DNA of 64,000 nucleotides from an uncultured Planctomycetales bacterium (GCA_937889015.1 CALARR010000058.1:11113-75112), one strand, 5' to 3'. Shown: positions 8,825 to 17,144, counted from the first letter of the stretch. Translations and numbers: made by a program. Notes: generated from the sequence alone by a model not told the origin.

Positions 8825-10105
8825 TCAAGAAGCGCGATTCGGCACGACCAGGATCGCCTTTTCGGGCGAGGTGGGACAGACCGCCTGGCAGGCCCCGCAG
8901 CCCGGGCATTTCTCCGCGTCCACCTTCACGCGTACCAGGTAGTCAACCTCAGAGAAGACCAGCGTGATAGCGTCGTAGGGGCAGTGCCCCTTGCAGATAC
9001 CGCACTCGCGGTCCTCGGTCAGCAGGCAGATGACTTCGTTGAACTTGGCCACGCCGATCCGTTGTTGCGGCTTCTCGGACAGATGGAAAGGGTGAATCGC
9101 CCCGCTCGGGCAGACCTCTGCGCAGCGGTTGCAGTTTTCGCGGCAGTAGTCGGTCTCGATTCGCACCACGGGCGCCAGCAGGTGCCACACGCCCTGGGTG
9201 CCCAGGTCGGGGTGCAGGATTCCGGCTGGGCAGGCGCGCACGCAGTTTCCACAACGAATGCACTGCCCGGCAAACTGCTCAACATCGGCGGCTCCGGGTG
9301 GCAGCAGTGTCGGAGGCGATTGAGCCCCGGCGCGGCGGGCCACCGCGGCGCCGGCCAGGCCCAGGCCCGCACCCAACAGGGCGCGCCGCGCCAGGGGCCA
9401 GGCGCGAACGTCCTTGGGCCGCGGCGGCAAGGCATCCACGTCGTCGGCATCCTCGGCCTCGTCTTCCACCGTGGCCCGAGCCTGACGCTGACGGATTAAC
9501 TTGGCCGGCTGATAGAGCAATTCCTGGGTGGCGCCCAAGGGGCAGATGCGCAGGCACCAGGTTCCGGGCCAGAACAGGCTCAACAACAGCAGCAGGCCCA
9601 GTCCCCCCGCGGACAGCGCGGCCCAGGTTCCGGCTGTCGGCCCGAGTGCAATCCCTAAGGCCCCGGCTAGCAGCGACAAGGGATCGAGCCAGAGCAGCAG
9701 GGGGTAGCCCAGGATCGCGCCGGCCAGGGTCAGGATCACGATCCACTGCCCTACAGGGAACAGCGGAAAGGCACGGCGCGGCCCCCAGCGGTGCAAATGG
9801 CCGGCCTGTTCCAGCAACAGACCGGTGGGGCACAACCAGCGGCAGAAGAACCGCCGCCGCACCAGGACGATCAGCAAGACGGGCAGGGCCACCAAGAACG
9901 CCAGCCCCAGCGATCGTGTGGCGATCGCCCCGGCGATGGCCACGTAGGGGCTGACGGCCAGGGGCACCATCGGCGTCCAGTGCCAGGGGAGCAACGGCAG
10001 CAACAGGACGATCGTGACCGCCAAGGCGATCAGACGGACGATCAGACGGAACGCTGAGTTGCGGCGTCGGGCAGGAGGCACGGTAGGAAGGGAAGGATTT
10101 GCCAC
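8825..10105 (-). CDS. Membrane polyferredoxin, NapH/NosR-like 4Fe-4S protein
   Basis: The N-terminal half has about five or six membrane helices and two NapH/NosR-type motifs, CRWLCPTGLL and CLRICPLGATQ. The C-terminal half has a further hydrophobic stretch and then four cysteine clusters: CIRCGNCVRACP, CRENCNRCAEVCP, CGICKGHCP and CPGCGACQAVCP. This indicates several [4Fe-4S] centres for electron transfer between the quinone pool or membrane and a soluble redox partner. I place the start at GTG 10105. The frame stays open to an ATG at 10228, but that extension reads through a palindromic intergenic repeat (10187-10212) and gives LPLAGEGAGG-type sequence, so it is unlikely to be coding. No terminal reductase gene is adjacent, so the partner is unknown. 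Confidence 0.85.
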   Translation of the reverse strand: MANPSLPTVPPARRRNSAFRLIVRLIALAVTIVLLLPLLPWHWTPMVPLAVSPYVAIAGAIATRSLGLAFLVALPVLLIVLVRRRFFCRWLCPTGLLLEQAGHLHRWGPRRAFPLFPVGQWIVILTLAGAILGYPLLLWLDPLSLLAGALGIALGPTAGTWAALSAGGLGLLLLLSLFWPGTWCLRICPLGATQELLYQPAKLIRQRQARATVEDEAEDADDVDALPPRPKDVRAWPLARRALLGAGLGLAGAAVARRAGAQSPPTLLPPGAADVEQFAGQCIRCGNCVRACPAGILHPDLGTQGVWHLLAPVVRIETDYCRENCNRCAEVCPSGAIHPFHLSEKPQQRIGVAKFNEVICLLTEDRECGICKGHCPYDAITLVFSEVDYLVRVKVDAEKCPGCGACQAVCPTSPEKAILVVPNRAS

Positions 10106-10170
10106 AGTTTCGTGATCCCGCCGGGTGTCCTTGGGGCTTGGGGCCGCGATGGGGCTCTGCTTTCGCAAGG

Positions 10171-10217
10171 TCCCCTCACCCCCGGCCCCCTCTCCCGCAA
10201 GCGGGAGAGGGGAGGTG
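10171..10217. repeat. REP-like palindrome between ilvC and the polyferredoxin gene
   Basis: Bases 10187-10198 (CCCCTCTCCCGC) and 10201-10212 (GCGGGAGAGGGG) form a perfect 12-bp inverted repeat around AA, preceded by a C-rich run. The same palindrome type is widespread in high-GC bacterial intergenic DNA. It would fold into a strong hairpin in the ilvC to polyferredoxin transcript. Confidence 0.75.
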
Positions 10218-10280
10218 CTGCCGTTCAAGTCCCAGGCTCAGCGCCTAGGTTCAGGCCCGAGGCTTGCGGGGCTCGTCAAC

Positions 10281-11285
10281 TCACACTTCCTTGGCATTGA
10301 TCCAGGGCATGAGGCGACGCAGGCGAGCGCCGACCTCTTCGATCGGGTGCTGCCGCTCGCGGCGCCGAACGGCCTTGAACGCCGGGGCGTTGGCCTTGTT
10401 TTCCAGGATCCACTCGCGTGCGAACTGGCCGGTCTGGATCTCGTCCAGGATCTTCTTCATCTCGGCTTTGGTCTGCTCGGTGATGATCCGCGGGCCGCGC
10501 GTGTAGTCGCCGTATTCGGCCGTGTTGGAGACGCTATAGCGCATGTAGTTCAACCCGCCCTGGTAGAACAGGTCCACGATCAGCTTCAGTTCGTGCATGC
10601 ACTCGAAGTAGGCCATTTCGGGCTGATAGCCGGCCTCGACCAGCGTTTCGTAGGCCGCCTTGACCAGGGCGCTCACGCCGCCGCACAGCACCACCTGTTC
10701 GCCGAACAGGTCGGTCTCGGTCTCTTCGGCAAAGGTGGTCTCGATCACGCCGGCGCGCGTTCCGCCGATGCCCTTGGCGTAGGCCAGGGCGATCTTCAAG
10801 GCGCTGGGGTCGGTCCCTTCGCCCAACCCCACCAGGCAGGGCACGCCGGCCCCGCGCACGAACTCCGAGCGGACCAGGTGTCCGGGGCCCTTGGGGGCCA
10901 CCAGGATCACCGAAACGCCCTTGGGCATGGCGAACTGTCCGAAATGCACGTTGAACCCGTGCGAAGCCACGATCACGTTGCCCGGCTGCAGGTTGTCGCG
11001 GATCTCGTTGCGGAAGACGTCGGGCTGGACCTCGTCGGGCAGCAGGATGGTGATGATGTCGGCCTTCTTCACCGCCTCGGCGGCCGGCAGCGGTTGGAAG
11101 CCGTCCTTGACGGCCAGCTCGTAGTTCGGCGTGCCGGCCAATTCGGCCACGATCACGCTGACGCCGCTGTCGCGCAGGTTCTGGGCGTGGGCGTGTCCCT
11201 GCGAACCGTAACCAAGGATGGCAACCGTCTTTCCCTTGAGCAGGGCCAAGTCCGCGTCTTTGTCGTAGAAAACCTTAGCTGGCAT
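10281..11285 (-). CDS. ilvC: Ketol-acid reductoisomerase (class I, short form)
   Basis: IlvC converts acetolactate or acetohydroxybutyrate to the dihydroxy acid using NAD(P)H and magnesium, the second step of valine/isoleucine synthesis. The 334-residue length fits the class I enzyme. ATG 11285 (MPAKVFYDKD) is chosen over ATG 11294, because AGGAG sits 10 bases upstream of 11285 but only 1 base from 11294. The Rossmann motif GYGSQGHAHAQNLRDSG is at residues 25-41, and the C-terminal knotted metal-binding domain is complete. The cofactor loop after beta-2 reads VAELAGTPNY (residues 46-55), where NADPH enzymes usually have an Arg and a Ser. It follows ilvN on the same strand by 108 bases, so the two are probably one operon. 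No ilvB lies in the window. Confidence 0.96.
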   Translation of the reverse strand: MPAKVFYDKDADLALLKGKTVAILGYGSQGHAHAQNLRDSGVSVIVAELAGTPNYELAVKDGFQPLPAAEAVKKADIITILLPDEVQPDVFRNEIRDNLQPGNVIVASHGFNVHFGQFAMPKGVSVILVAPKGPGHLVRSEFVRGAGVPCLVGLGEGTDPSALKIALAYAKGIGGTRAGVIETTFAEETETDLFGEQVVLCGGVSALVKAAYETLVEAGYQPEMAYFECMHELKLIVDLFYQGGLNYMRYSVSNTAEYGDYTRGPRIITEQTKAEMKKILDEIQTGQFAREWILENKANAPAFKAVRRRERQHPIEEVGARLRRLMPWINAKEV

Positions 11286-11393
11286 AGTGCACATACTCCT
11301 GAAAAATGGGTGATTCGAGTCATTCGGCGATGTGAAACCGGCCGGCCGAACACGCGCTGCCGGCCCGGGCCGGTTCTGTGGTCCCGCGCAGGT

Positions 11394-11903
11394 TCATTTC
11401 CCCTCGGCCGCGGGAAGATCGCTGCTGTTGGCCCCGCGCACCATGGCGATAATCCCGGTGCGCGCCATCTCGATGATGCCGAAGGGGCGCATGAGATTGA
11501 TGAAGGCCTCGATCTTCCGCTCCTGGCCGGCGATCTCGATCATCATCGATTCCGAGGCCATGTCGACCACGCGACCGCGAAAGACCTCGGCCAACTCGCG
11601 GATTTCGCCGCGCCGACCGGGCGGGGCGGTGACCTTGATCAGCATCAGGTCGCGTTCCACATGGTCCTGGGAGCTGACGTCGTCCACGCCGACCACGGTC
11701 ACGATCTTCTCCAATTGCTTGCGGACCTGTTCCAAGACCTTGTCGTCGCCCATGACCACGAAGGTCATGCGCGAGATCTTGGGACTCTCGGTCTCGCCCA
11801 CCGTGAGGCTGTCGATGTTGTAGCCGCGCGAGGCCAACATGCCGGAAATATGGGACAACACCCCAGGCACGTTCTGCACCAGGGCCGAAAGCACGTGACG
11901 CAT
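11394..11903 (-). CDS. ilvN: Acetolactate synthase small (regulatory) subunit
   Basis: The 169-residue protein has an N-terminal ACT domain (ALVQNVPGVLSHISGMLASRG, residues 7-27, with the GMLASRGYNI effector-binding signature). Its C-terminal domain is typical of IlvN/IlvH. It binds the catalytic IlvB subunit and confers feedback inhibition by valine on the first step of branched-chain amino-acid synthesis. It starts at ATG 11903 and lies directly upstream of ilvC on the same strand. The catalytic subunit gene ilvB is not adjacent, which is unusual for ilvBN pairs and means it must lie elsewhere. The full length and intact ACT signature support a working subunit. Confidence 0.95.
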   Translation of the reverse strand: MRHVLSALVQNVPGVLSHISGMLASRGYNIDSLTVGETESPKISRMTFVVMGDDKVLEQVRKQLEKIVTVVGVDDVSSQDHVERDLMLIKVTAPPGRRGEIRELAEVFRGRVVDMASESMMIEIAGQERKIEAFINLMRPFGIIEMARTGIIAMVRGANSSDLPAAEGK

Positions 11904-12100
11904 AGTCGTCGACTCCGAAAAAGGAACGAAACCGCCATCCTACCCCCCAACCTGGGCTTGGACAAGGGGCAATTGCCCGAGGTTCGCCCTATCGGCCAGC
12001 GGATGCCGTGAGACGCACTCCTCAACAGGCCGAAGGGGGCGGATAATGTCACCAGCGAGGGTGGTGTGCAGCGTGGCGAGGCGTGCTCCGTATGGTTCGA

Positions 12101-12157
12101 GATCCTTCGTTTCGCTGGATGACCTGGTGTGGACTCAGGATGACCTGGTATGGACTT
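12101..12157. repeat. REP-like sequence plus a tandem 20-bp direct repeat
   Basis: GATCCTTCGTTTCGCTGGATGAC (12101-12123, written here as one feature) resembles the REP-like ends seen at 23646 and 23793. Overlapping it are two adjacent copies of GGATGACCTGGTRTGGACT at 12117-12137 and 12138-12157. They lie between the ilvN start and the esterase stop. No function is visible. Confidence 0.6.
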
Positions 12158-12170
12158 TTCGCAACAGATC

Positions 12171-13067
12171 CTACTTCGGATAGTCGCGCCACATCCAGCG
12201 CATGACTTCGGGGAAGATCTGGGTGCCGTGGTTGGCGCTGTGCACGCCTTCGCCGAAGACGAACTTGTGGTCGTAGCCTTTCTCCTTCAGCGCCGCGGCC
12301 ATGGCCTTGTTGGCCTCGGGCCAGGAACCGAAGTCGTTCACGATGTCGTTGGCCCCGTCCTGCTGGAAGATGCGGATTGGCTTTTTGGGCGAACTGCGCA
12401 CGAGTTCGGGATACTGGTTGCCGCCGCGGATGTTGGTGAAGCTGCCCACGGTCGTGAAGCACTTGCGAAACGCGTCGGGGCGCTGCCAGCACACGGTGAA
12501 GGCGCAGATGCCCCCGCTGCTGCTGCCGGCGATGCACCGTCCCTCGGGCGACTTGGTGAGTTTGTACTTCTTGCCCACCTCGGGCAGGATCTCTTCCAGC
12601 AGGAAGCGCGCGTAATCGTCGCTCAGGGTGTCGTACTCCTTGCTGCGATTGGCGCGCGAGGCCGGCCGGCCGTCGGGGCGCTTGCGCGGCGCCTCGCCGG
12701 GCTTGAGCGGGAAATCGCCCGGCTGGATGAAGATCCCGATGGTCACCGGCATCTGGCGTTTGGCGATCAGGTTGTCGAAGACGATGGGCGCGTTGTAGAG
12801 CACGCGATCCTGGCAGACGAACACGGCCGCCGGCTTGGCGGGCCGATACTGGGCCGGGACGTAGACGGTCACCTCGCGCGTCGTGCCAGGGAAGATTTCG
12901 CTCTTGTCCCAGATGAAGGTTTCCAGCTTGCCCTTGGGCACGCGGGGCTGTTCGATGGAATCGGGCGTGAGCGTCTTGTACTGGTCGTCAGGCGACGGCG
13001 TCTTGGGCTCGGCGGCCAGGCAGACCGTGGCCAGGGGGAGCAGAAACAGCACGGCTTTCCAATTCAT
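12171..13067 (-). CDS. Secreted esterase, enterochelin esterase (Fes)/esterase D-like alpha/beta hydrolase
   Basis: The 298-residue product has a signal peptide (MNWKAVLFLLPLATVCLA), then a beta strand rich region of about 40 residues, then an alpha/beta-hydrolase fold. The nucleophile elbow is GSSSG at residues 181-185 with Ser183. The likely catalytic His lies in GVHSANHG near the C-terminus, and an Asp is available in QQDGANDIV. Family members hydrolyse siderophore, feruloyl or acetyl-xylan esters. In a carbohydrate-degradation setting a feruloyl or acetyl ester is a reasonable guess, but sequence alone cannot choose. It is on the minus strand between ilvN and a Gfo/Idh oxidoreductase, with 442 bases of non-coding sequence upstream. 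Confidence 0.85.
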   Translation of the reverse strand: MNWKAVLFLLPLATVCLAAEPKTPSPDDQYKTLTPDSIEQPRVPKGKLETFIWDKSEIFPGTTREVTVYVPAQYRPAKPAAVFVCQDRVLYNAPIVFDNLIAKRQMPVTIGIFIQPGDFPLKPGEAPRKRPDGRPASRANRSKEYDTLSDDYARFLLEEILPEVGKKYKLTKSPEGRCIAGSSSGGICAFTVCWQRPDAFRKCFTTVGSFTNIRGGNQYPELVRSSPKKPIRIFQQDGANDIVNDFGSWPEANKAMAAALKEKGYDHKFVFGEGVHSANHGTQIFPEVMRWMWRDYPK

Positions 13068-13509
13068 GGCGTGACTCCAGGCACGGTGGACGGCATCCGC
13101 AGCAAACCGACTGAGCTACCAGTCTAGCGGATAGAAGGCGGTGGAGCCACAAGCCACGAAAGGGGGCTGGCCTGACAAATGCGCGAAGCGGGCCAGGGCG
13201 AGGAGCACCCCCGCCGGACTACTCCTGCCCTGACCGCACTCCGCACATCGGAATCGAGTGGTCACGTCGCTGGTCCCGGGGCTGGTGGGCAGGCTTGGCG
13301 GCACCCCCGCCGGACTGCCGCGGTCCCGCACCTTTCCCGCCTCCGGGGCCCGTGATTCACTCGCTCCCGTTGTCTTCTTCTCGATACGAGATCCGTTCTC
13401 CGGCAAGTGACAAGACGATCCACGCCACCTCGCAACGGCGAGGCGTTTTTCTTACGGGGGTGGCAGCGACTATTCGAGCTGTCCGGATGCTGTAGTCCGG
13501 ACGCAAGGC
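13068..13509. other. Intergenic region with a short direct repeat, no gene seen
   Basis: A 15-bp sequence, CACCCCCGCCGGACT, occurs twice about 95 bases apart (near 13206 and 13302). Open frames here have no start signal or recognisable protein sequence. Confidence 0.35.
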
Positions 13510-15120
13510 CTAGTGTGCGCGACGAAGACGCAGACGCCGGTGTCGGCGAGGGAACTTATGGCCGCGAATGGTTCCCTCCATCGAAGCCTCGCTTGCGGCC
13601 GCATCCACTCCAAGCTCCTCTGCCGTGGGAACGACGAAGGGCTTGCGATACTCGCGTGTCAACAGCGCGTCGGCGGCCGGATTGCCGATGAACTTCTCCG
13701 CGGCCGAATCGATCTTCAGGCATGGGCCGAGCGAGAGGCGTTCCTTCTCGATGTCCACGCCGTTGTCGGCCAGGTGTTTGCGCACGGCATCGAAGGTCTC
13801 GATGACACTGGGGTCGGCCTGCAGCGCGCCCAGGGCATCGCGGATCTCGGCCGGTGCGACCGGCTTGCCCAAGCGATACGAGATGTTGCCCAGGTGGCAG
13901 AGGGCCGTGGAGTTCACGCCTTGCGAGATCTCGGCGATCTGCTCCTGGCGTTTGCGGCTGCGCACGGCCTGCAGGAAATTGGCAAAGTGCTGGTCGTCAA
14001 GACTGCCGAAGTCTTCGCGGTGCTTGCCCTTGGACTGCGTGACTTCGGTCGATTCGCTGGCGGCGCCGCTAAGTTCCGCCACCACCTTGCCCTGCAGATC
14101 GTAGACCGTGTTGGACTTGGCGCCGCACACCATCCGCCCCTTGGTACCGACAATCACCACCGTGCCGGGGGCAGCGGCGGTCTTCAGGTTGCGGACCTCC
14201 TGCACCACCGTCAGGCCGTTGAAATCATGCACGGCCACTTGGATGTTCGCCGTCTCGCCCGCGTCGTTGAATTGCACACGTCCGCCGTAGCACAAGACGC
14301 TCTTGCCGAGTCCATCCAGGTTGAGGATTTGGCGCATGGTGTCGACGGCGTGGATGCTGTTGTTGCCGATCTCGCCGTTGCCATAGTCCCAGAACCAGTG
14401 CCAGTCGTAGTGGAACTGTTGGCGTTTGACCTTGCCCATCGGCGCGGGGCCGGCCCAGAGGTCGTAGTTCACGCTGGGCGGCACGGGATAATCGCCGGCC
14501 GGACCGATCGGCTGGCGCAGGCGATAGGTGTAGCAATGTGCCAGCTTGATCTTGCCCAACTTGCCGGCGGCCACATAGCGGGCCGCTTCCTGGTTGTAGG
14601 CCAGCGAACGCTTCTGGGTGCCGGCCTGGCAAATGCGGTTGTACTTGCGCGACACCTGGATCAGTCGCCGCCCTTCGCAGATGTTGTGGCTGACCGGTTT
14701 TTCCAGGTACACGTCCTTGCCGGCCTGCATGGCCCAGATTGCCGCCAGGGCATGCCAGTGGTTGGGCGTGGCTACGGAGACGATGTCCACCGTAGGGTCG
14801 TCGAAGATTCGCCGCATGTCTTCCACGAACTTCGGCTCGCGCGCCAGCTTGGTACCGAGCTTCTTGGCGCAGGCCTCGCCCACCTCGCGATCGGCGTCGC
14901 AGATGTAGGTCAACTCGCAGTCCGAGCGGTTGGTGAAGGCCCGGATGTGCGATTGCCCGCGCCCGCGGACCCCGATCACGGCTACCGACAACTTGTCGTT
15001 CGCCGATTTGCCGGGCTTCTCGGCGGCGAAAAGGGGATGGAACGCGCCGGTCACCGCAGCGGCGGATGCGGCCAGCAGACTGTGCTGCAGAAAATCGCGA
15101 CGGGTTACTCCGAGTGTCAT
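13510..15120 (-). CDS. Tat-exported Gfo/Idh/MocA-family oxidoreductase
   Basis: The 536-residue protein begins MTLGVTRRDFLQHSLLAASAAAV, a twin-arginine signal. AGAGGG lies six bases before ATG 15120. A Rossmann NAD(P)-binding domain follows (VAVIGVRGRGQSH), with the EKP motif in DVYLEKPVSHN where the catalytic Lys lies. The C-terminal domain contains the HWFWDYGNGEIGNNSIHAVDTMR stretch typical of planctomycete members. By family it oxidises or reduces a sugar or cyclitol hydroxyl with a tightly bound NAD(P). Its length exceeds the classic 340-380 residues because of insertions and a 30-residue basic tail. It is divergent from the XylR-like regulator, which suggests but does not prove sugar-responsive control. 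Confidence 0.88.
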   Translation of the reverse strand: MTLGVTRRDFLQHSLLAASAAAVTGAFHPLFAAEKPGKSANDKLSVAVIGVRGRGQSHIRAFTNRSDCELTYICDADREVGEACAKKLGTKLAREPKFVEDMRRIFDDPTVDIVSVATPNHWHALAAIWAMQAGKDVYLEKPVSHNICEGRRLIQVSRKYNRICQAGTQKRSLAYNQEAARYVAAGKLGKIKLAHCYTYRLRQPIGPAGDYPVPPSVNYDLWAGPAPMGKVKRQQFHYDWHWFWDYGNGEIGNNSIHAVDTMRQILNLDGLGKSVLCYGGRVQFNDAGETANIQVAVHDFNGLTVVQEVRNLKTAAAPGTVVIVGTKGRMVCGAKSNTVYDLQGKVVAELSGAASESTEVTQSKGKHREDFGSLDDQHFANFLQAVRSRKRQEQIAEISQGVNSTALCHLGNISYRLGKPVAPAEIRDALGALQADPSVIETFDAVRKHLADNGVDIEKERLSLGPCLKIDSAAEKFIGNPAADALLTREYRKPFVVPTAEELGVDAAASEASMEGTIRGHKFPRRHRRLRLRRAH

Positions 15121-15525
15121 CTGTCGCCCTCTGAGAGAATGGTGTGTCGTTGGGGATTCCTAGTCATCCACGGCACATTGTCGCGGCCGGTCTTTCCGGA
15201 CACAAGCGGCGCGGTGGCACGGTTTCAGGCGAAGAAATATAGCGCTGGTTGTCGTATTGGATCTGGTAATAGTCCGCGGTTCCGCGCTTGTGCAACGGGT
15301 CACGGCAGGCCTTGCTGCCAGGACCTCCGCGGCCTCCGCACGGCGGCACAAGGACGCCCCGGTCCAGGCATGGGCAGCGGCCGGGAATCATCCGTGCCAG
15401 ACGTCATTGCGTTCCTTGTGGGGGGGGGCGGTGGGCCGGCGAAACGGTTGGGATTGGCTTGGATCTCACGGCCAGGGGCATTATCGAGCCGAAATGTAGC
15501 CTAAATCTGACCTGTTTGGCCCGCA

Positions 15526-15565
15526 AGTACGCGGTCGCGCAATCCAGTACGCGTTTGCGCAATGC
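15526..15565. promoter_or_regulatory. Tandem 20-bp direct repeat, candidate operator of the XylR/AraC-type regulator
   Basis: Two head-to-tail copies abut exactly: AGTACGCGGTCGCGCAATCC (15526-15545) and AGTACGCGTTTGCGCAATGC (15546-15565), 17 of 20 identical. Spacing of two helical turns puts both copies on one DNA face, as expected for a dimeric AraC-family regulator. They lie 218 bases upstream of the regulator start and about 405 bases upstream of the divergent oxidoreductase. Operator function is inferred. Confidence 0.55.
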
Positions 15566-15639
15566 AGAGTCTACCCCCCGATGTTGTGGGATCGCTTGCC
15601 AGGAATGGTTGGCACGAGTCCGGGTCGCACATTATGTTA

Positions 15640-15712
15640 GACCTATCCCAGAACGATCCCAGCCACGTCGGGCGGCCCAGCGGGACGGAGCTGTCGACAG
15701 GATTGGGGCCGG
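15640..15712 (-). repeat. Dispersed intergenic element family I, copy C
   Basis: Read on the minus strand it matches the copies at 40504-40584 and 63747-63825, including the shared core CTGGGCCGCCCGACGTGG and the end TTCTGGGATAGG. It sits between the candidate operator and the regulator start. Confidence 0.75.
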
Positions 15713-15782
15713 CATTTGGAATCGAGCCGGTCGGTTCCCGGGTTGGACGACGACGCATCCTGTGCTGAGAGCTTCTACGCCG

Positions 15783-17081
15783 ATGGCCAAGAGTCGCCTG
15801 GAAAAACGCTCCGCGCATGCGACCAAGCCCCGTCGCCGACGTGCGGCGCGGCGCGGCGCTCGGCCCGCGGCGACGGGCAGTCATGCGGGGCGCTGTTTGG
15901 CGGAGGAGGCGGTCCAGGTGCGGTCCACGGGGGCCAAGAAGGTGCTCGTGGTTCATCCGGTCGGCGATCCTCAGCAAATGCCTTTCTTGCGTGGCATCAG
16001 CGACTACGCCGGGCAACGCGGCTGGATTCTGCAGATCAATCCCGAACTGTTCAGCCCCGCTTTGCGCGATCTGGTGGGCTGGCCGGGCGACGGCGTGATC
16101 GCCGCGCTGCGCACGAAGGAGGAAGTGGCCGACGCGCGTTCGCTGCAACTGCCGGTGGTGAATCTGGCGGGCGCCATCCGCGACACAGGATTGCCGCGCG
16201 TGATGGTCGATCAGGAGGCGATGGGCCGGTTGGCCGCCGAGCATTTCATGTCCTGCGGCTTGACGCGGTTTGCCTACTGCGGCGAGCGCGATGTGTGGTA
16301 CTCGCAGCAGCGCCGCGACGGATTCATGAACCGCCTGGCGGAAGAAGGCCTGGAGTGCTCGGTGTTCGAATGGGGCACGCACTTTGGCCGGCGCAATCCC
16401 TGGTACGCATGGATGGAGCCGACCGAAGCCTGGCTGAAGAGCCTGCGCCCGCCGGTCGGTTTGTTGGCCGTTCACGACTATGCGGCCACGATCCTGGTGG
16501 ACGCCTGTTTGCGTCTGGGACTGCGCGTGCCGGAAGAAGTGGCGGTGATGGGCGTGGGCAACGACACCATCACCTGCGAGTTTTGCGCCGTGCCGTTGAG
16601 CAGCATCGCGCGGAGCAATCGCGAGGTGGGCTACGAATCCGCGGCGCTGCTTGATCGGCTCATGGCCGGCGAGGCCTGGCCCCAACAGGACCTGCTCGTG
16701 CCGCCGGAAGGCGTGGTCAAGCGGCGTTCGACCGACGTGGTGGCGGTCGAAGATCCGCAAATCGCCGCCGCCGTGCGCTACATCCACGAGCACTTGAGCG
16801 CGCGGCTGAGCGTGGAGACCCTGGGCGAGACGCTGTGCATTTCGCATCGCTCGCTCGATCTGCGGTTCAAGAAGTGCCTGGGCTGCACGCCGCGGGACTA
16901 CATCTGGCGGACGCGTGTCGAACGCTCCAAGCGTCTGTTGGCGGGCGATGCGCGGGCCAAGTTGCACCAGGTGGCCAAGGCCTGCGGATTCACGGGGGCC
17001 CGGCACCTGCGCGCGGTGTTCCAACGCGTCACCGGCCTGACGCCGGCCCAGTTCCGCCGCCAGCCGCGTGAAGTGTTTTAG
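15783..17081 (+). CDS. XylR-type transcriptional regulator (sugar-binding domain plus AraC HTH)
   Basis: The 432-residue product starts at ATG 15783 (GTG 15762 is an alternative). After a basic N-terminus, residues about 50-320 form a periplasmic-binding-protein/LacI-like sugar sensor (KVLVVHPVGDPQQMPFLRGISDYAGQ). The C-terminal 110 residues are an AraC-type double HTH, with VETLGETLCISHRSLDLRFK and VAKACGFTGARHLRAVFQRV. This is the architecture of E. coli XylR, which binds xylose and activates from tandem direct repeats. A candidate tandem operator lies at 15526-15565. The gene is divergent from the Tat-exported oxidoreductase and faces a convergent ceramidase-like gene. The ligand is a sugar by family; xylose is not demonstrated. 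Confidence 0.9.
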   Translation: MAKSRLEKRSAHATKPRRRRAARRGARPAATGSHAGRCLAEEAVQVRSTGAKKVLVVHPVGDPQQMPFLRGISDYAGQRGWILQINPELFSPALRDLVGWPGDGVIAALRTKEEVADARSLQLPVVNLAGAIRDTGLPRVMVDQEAMGRLAAEHFMSCGLTRFAYCGERDVWYSQQRRDGFMNRLAEEGLECSVFEWGTHFGRRNPWYAWMEPTEAWLKSLRPPVGLLAVHDYAATILVDACLRLGLRVPEEVAVMGVGNDTITCEFCAVPLSSIARSNREVGYESAALLDRLMAGEAWPQQDLLVPPEGVVKRRSTDVVAVEDPQIAAAVRYIHEHLSARLSVETLGETLCISHRSLDLRFKKCLGCTPRDYIWRTRVERSKRLLAGDARAKLHQVAKACGFTGARHLRAVFQRVTGLTPAQFRRQPREVF

Positions 17082-17112
17082 AACCGGTCCGAAAGCCTGT
17101 CGGCAGCTCAGT
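17081..17112 (+). repeat. Partial copy of dispersed element family I, copy D
   Basis: GAACCGGTCC followed by GCCTGTCGGCAGCTCAGT matches the first third of the family I element and then stops. It overlaps the regulator stop codon by one base. Confidence 0.55.
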
Positions 17113-17144
17113 GAGATTGATGTCGACAGGGTCACTCGCTGCGG

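Larger units (their letters stand above)
15121..15782. other. Divergent regulatory region between oxidoreductase and XylR-like regulator
   Basis: This 662-base region has no supported gene. It contains a tandem 20-bp direct repeat (15526-15565) and one copy of a dispersed palindromic element (15640-15712). A G-run (eight or nine G) lies near 15420. Confidence 0.6.

Noticed and set aside
10125..12011. A 628-codon plus-strand open frame
   Set aside because: It is antisense to ilvC and ilvN, which are certain.
13513..15504. A 663-codon plus-strand open frame
   Set aside because: It is antisense to the Gfo/Idh gene with its Tat signal and EKP motif.
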